NCBI GenBank assembly: GCA_002686115.1
Contig: NZAF01000135.1
Span: 1 to 17,382 of the forward strand
Direction of reading: 5' to 3'
DNA length: 17,382 nucleotides
Origin: Halobacteriovorax sp.
Lineage (GTDB): Bacteria; Bdellovibrionota; Bacteriovoracia; Bacteriovoracales; Bacteriovoracaceae
In this document: positions 15,313 through 17,382 of the stretch, in pieces
Layout: each line of letters starts with the position of its first letter
Numbering within the stretch: position 1 is the stretch's first letter
Notes under the pieces: generated by a model
What the model was told of the DNA's origin: nothing
Databases searched by the model: none
Seen by the model: the letters and a program-made list of their open reading frames with translations, nothing else
Program-made: the position numbers and the translations under genes

Positions 15313-17382
15313 CTAAGAATTCCTAATTTGTGCTTGAGCAGCTGAAAGTCTTGCAATTGGCACTCTATAAGGAGAACAGCTTACATAATCAAGCCCCGTA
15401 CGATGACAAAAATCGATCGATTTTGGGTCTCCACCATGTTCTCCACAGATGCCAAGATGAAGCTGCTTATTTGATTTTTTTCCTTCATCACAAGCAAATT
15501 TAACAAGGTATCCAACACCATCTTGGTCAATACTGACAAATGGATCATTTGGGAGAATTGACTTAGTGATATATTCAGAAAGAAATTTTCCAGAGTCATC
15601 ACGGGATAGACCAAAGGTTGTTTGAGTAAGGTCATTTGTTCCAAAAGAGAAGAAGTCTGCATGATTTGCAATTTCCGAAGCAGTAATTGCAGCTCTTGGA
15701 ATTTCAATCATCGTTCCTAGTTTATATTCAATCTCTTTATTATTTTCTTTAAAGATTAATTGAATTTCATCCTCTAATATTTTCTTAAGAGTCGATAATT
15801 CTTTTACCTCAGAGACTAAAGGTATCATAATCTCGGGCTTAACTTTAATACCCTCTCCATCAACTAATAAGGCAGCCTCAATGATTGCCCTAACCTGCAT
15901 CTTATAAACTTCAGGATATGTGATTCCTAATCGGCAACCTCTATGTCCAAGCATTGGGTTAAACTCATGGAGCCCCTCTGCAATGTCTTCTACCGTTTTT
16001 AATTCTACATCTAAATACTTTGCTAGTTCTTCTTTTTCTTCATGAGAATGTGGAAGGAATTCATGCAATGGTGGATCAAGTAAACGAATATTTGCAGGTT
16101 TTCCTTCAAGTTTTTGAAAGATTCCAACAAAATCTTCTTTTTGATATGGAAGAAGTTTAAATAGTGCTTTTTCTCTCTGAGCAAGGTTCGTTGCAAAAAT
16201 CATTTCTCTAACAGCTAGGATTCTATCTGCCTCGAAGAACATATGCTCTGTTCGACAAAGACCAATCCCTTCTGCTCCAAATTTCAAAGCAGTTGCAGTG
16301 TCTTCAGGATTATCTGCATTTGTTCTCACTCCAAGCTTTCTAATGTCATCTGCCCAGGCCATGAAGTTTGCAAAATTATCAGATATGCTGGCAGCGATAG
16401 TTGGAACCTTTCCTTCAATAACCTCTCCAGAGCCACCATCAATCGTTAACCAGTCACCTTCACGATAAATATTTTCACCTAATTTTAAAGAATGGTCTTT
16501 TGAATTAATAACAAGGCTTGAACAACCAGCAACACATGGTTTTCCCATTCCTCTGGCAACAACAGCAGCGTGAGAAGTCATCCCTCCTCTTGCCGTAAGT
16601 ATTCCTTGAGAAGCGGCCATGCCGCCAATATCTTCCGGAGATGTTTCTTGTCTTACAAGAATAACTTTTTTCCCAAGCTCATTTAATTCATGAGCTTTTT
16701 CAGAAGAAAAACAAATGATTCCACTACCTGCTCCAGGGGAAGCTGGTAGGCCTTTAGCGATAACATTCATTTTTGCATTTGGATCAAGTCTAGGATGTAG
16801 AAGTTGGTTCAGAACTTCTGGATCAACCTGCATAAGGGCTTCTTCTTTACTAATAATCCCTTCTTCATGAAGATCGACTGCTATTTTAATAGCTGCACTT
16901 GCTGTTCTTTTTCCATTTCTCGTTTGTAATAAATATAAAGTTCCGTCTTCAACAGTGAACTCAATATCTTGCATATCTTTATAGTGCGCTTCTAATTTCT
17001 TATAAGTTTCAGTGAGCTCTTTAAAAACTTCTGGCATGGCCATTTCAAGAGAAGGATAATCTCTGTTGGAATCATTTTTTGAATCCTCGTTAATAGGACC
17101 AGGAGTTCTAATTCCTGCAACAACATCTTCCCCTTGAGCATTTATTAAATATTCGCCAAAAAATCTTTTAGCACCTGTAGAAGGATCTCTTGTAAAACAA
17201 ACTCCTGTCGCTGAAGTGTCTCCCATATTTCCAAAGACCATTTCTTGAACATTTACGGCCGTTCCCCATATATGTGGTATTCCATGAAGATCACGATACT
17301 TAGTTGCTCTTGGGTTATTCCATGACTTAAAAACTGCTTCAATCGCTAACCATAACTGATCCATAGGATCAGTAGGAAATGA
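15313..17382 (-). CDS. ppdK: Pyruvate, phosphate dikinase (5' end beyond the window)
   Basis: PPDK reversibly interconverts pyruvate + ATP + Pi and phosphoenolpyruvate + AMP + PPi in the cytoplasm, linking glycolysis and gluconeogenesis. The visible 689 codons are in frame to the window edge (the residues before the first Met read SFPTDP). About 190-200 N-terminal residues, out of a usual 870-900, are cut off by the window and not lost from the gene. Motifs are MVFGNMGDTSATGV, FTRDPSTGAKRFFGEYL, the phosphohistidine loop GGMTSHAAVVARGMGKPCVAG (catalytic His at 16572-16570, with the regulatory Thr two residues before it), LCRTEHMFFE, GHRGCRLGI, and the PEP/pyruvate-site CGEHGGDPKSIDFC with the catalytic cysteine. 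The C-terminal SCSPYRVPIARLSAAQA is typical of PPDK and differs from PEP synthase. No PPDK regulatory protein is in view. Confidence 0.96.
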   Translation of the reverse strand, partial: SFPTDPMDQLWLAIEAVFKSWNNPRATKYRDLHGIPHIWGTAVNVQEMVFGNMGDTSATGVCFTRDPSTGAKRFFGEYLINAQGEDVVAGIRTPGPINEDSKNDSNRDYPSLEMAMPEVFKELTETYKKLEAHYKDMQDIEFTVEDGTLYLLQTRNGKRTASAAIKIAVDLHEEGIISKEEALMQVDPEVLNQLLHPRLDPNAKMNVIAKGLPASPGAGSGIICFSSEKAHELNELGKKVILVRQETSPEDIGGMAASQGILTARGGMTSHAAVVARGMGKPCVAGCSSLVINSKDHSLKLGENIYREGDWLTIDGGSGEVIEGKVPTIAASISDNFANFMAWADDIRKLGVRTNADNPEDTATALKFGAEGIGLCRTEHMFFEADRILAVREMIFATNLAQREKALFKLLPYQKEDFVGIFQKLEGKPANIRLLDPPLHEFLPHSHEEKEELAKYLDVELKTVEDIAEGLHEFNPMLGHRGCRLGITYPEVYKMQVRAIIEAALLVDGEGIKVKPEIMIPLVSEVKELSTLKKILEDEIQLIFKENNKEIEYKLGTMIEIPRAAITASEIANHADFFSFGTNDLTQTTFGLSRDDSGKFLSEYITKSILPNDPFVSIDQDGVGYLVKFACDEGKKSNKQLHLGICGEHGGDPKSIDFCHRTGLDYVSCSPYRVPIARLSAAQAQIRNS

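Noticed and set aside
15313..17382. Truncated ppdK pseudogene beginning at the Met at 17364
   Set aside because: The frame stays open to the window edge with PPDK-like residues before that Met, so the shortening comes from the window limit.

Overview
The window is about 17.4 kb of AT-rich chromosome from a Gram-negative bacterium. The evidence for that cell type is a set of periplasmic and secreted proteins, a lipoprotein signal, a murein tripeptide recycling ligase and a hybrid sensor kinase. The low G+C, lysine- and isoleucine-rich proteins, and the mix of Mpl, PPDK, a DUF374 acyltransferase and many lineage-specific secreted proteins would fit a Bacteriovorax/Halobacteriovorax-like member of the Bdellovibrionota. 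That assignment is inference from style and has not been tested by a search. The content looks like ordinary vertically inherited chromosome: there are no insertion sequences, phage genes, CRISPR arrays, tRNAs or rRNAs. Nineteen features are listed, and no geneless gap exceeds about 165 bases.

Plus-strand half (1-8325). acs (acetyl-CoA synthetase) stands alone, with a good ribosome binding site and a strong intrinsic terminator. After it come a small secreted four-cysteine protein of unknown role, a class I CPD photolyase (phr) and a DUF374-type lysophospholipid acyltransferase. The last two are 14 bases apart. Next is a two-gene sensory unit: a LivK-like periplasmic binding protein whose stop codon overlaps the TTG start of a membrane-bound hybrid histidine kinase (periplasmic sensor, PAS, HisKA, HATPase, REC). 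No transporter permease or ATPase lies nearby, so the binding protein probably feeds the kinase in the manner of LuxP/LuxQ or TorT/TorS.

Minus-strand half (8362-17382). The kinase gene converges on metK. The hairpin at the end of the kinase gene, which holds the kinase stop codon in its loop, is a near-perfect terminator for metK. metK has its own near-consensus sigma70 promoter. Upstream of it, mpl (murein tripeptide ligase) overlaps a secreted protein whose C-terminal half looks like a SleB/Hydrolase_2 cell-wall hydrolase, giving a possible wall-turnover pair. Further upstream is a 499-residue probable lipoprotein with motifs faintly like amidoligase/GCS-type ligases. Then comes a beta-lactamase-fold serine hydrolase without a signal peptide, placed two bases after the stop of ppdK (pyruvate, phosphate dikinase). 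The N-terminus of ppdK runs off the right edge of the window.

Two themes stand out. One is cell-wall handling (mpl, SleB-like hydrolase, possibly the serine hydrolase and the lipoprotein). The other is acetate/pyruvate entry into central metabolism (acs, ppdK). In all three tightly coupled gene pairs the downstream gene starts with TTG. The best candidates for an undescribed system are the binding-protein/hybrid-kinase pair and the mpl/SleB-like pair.
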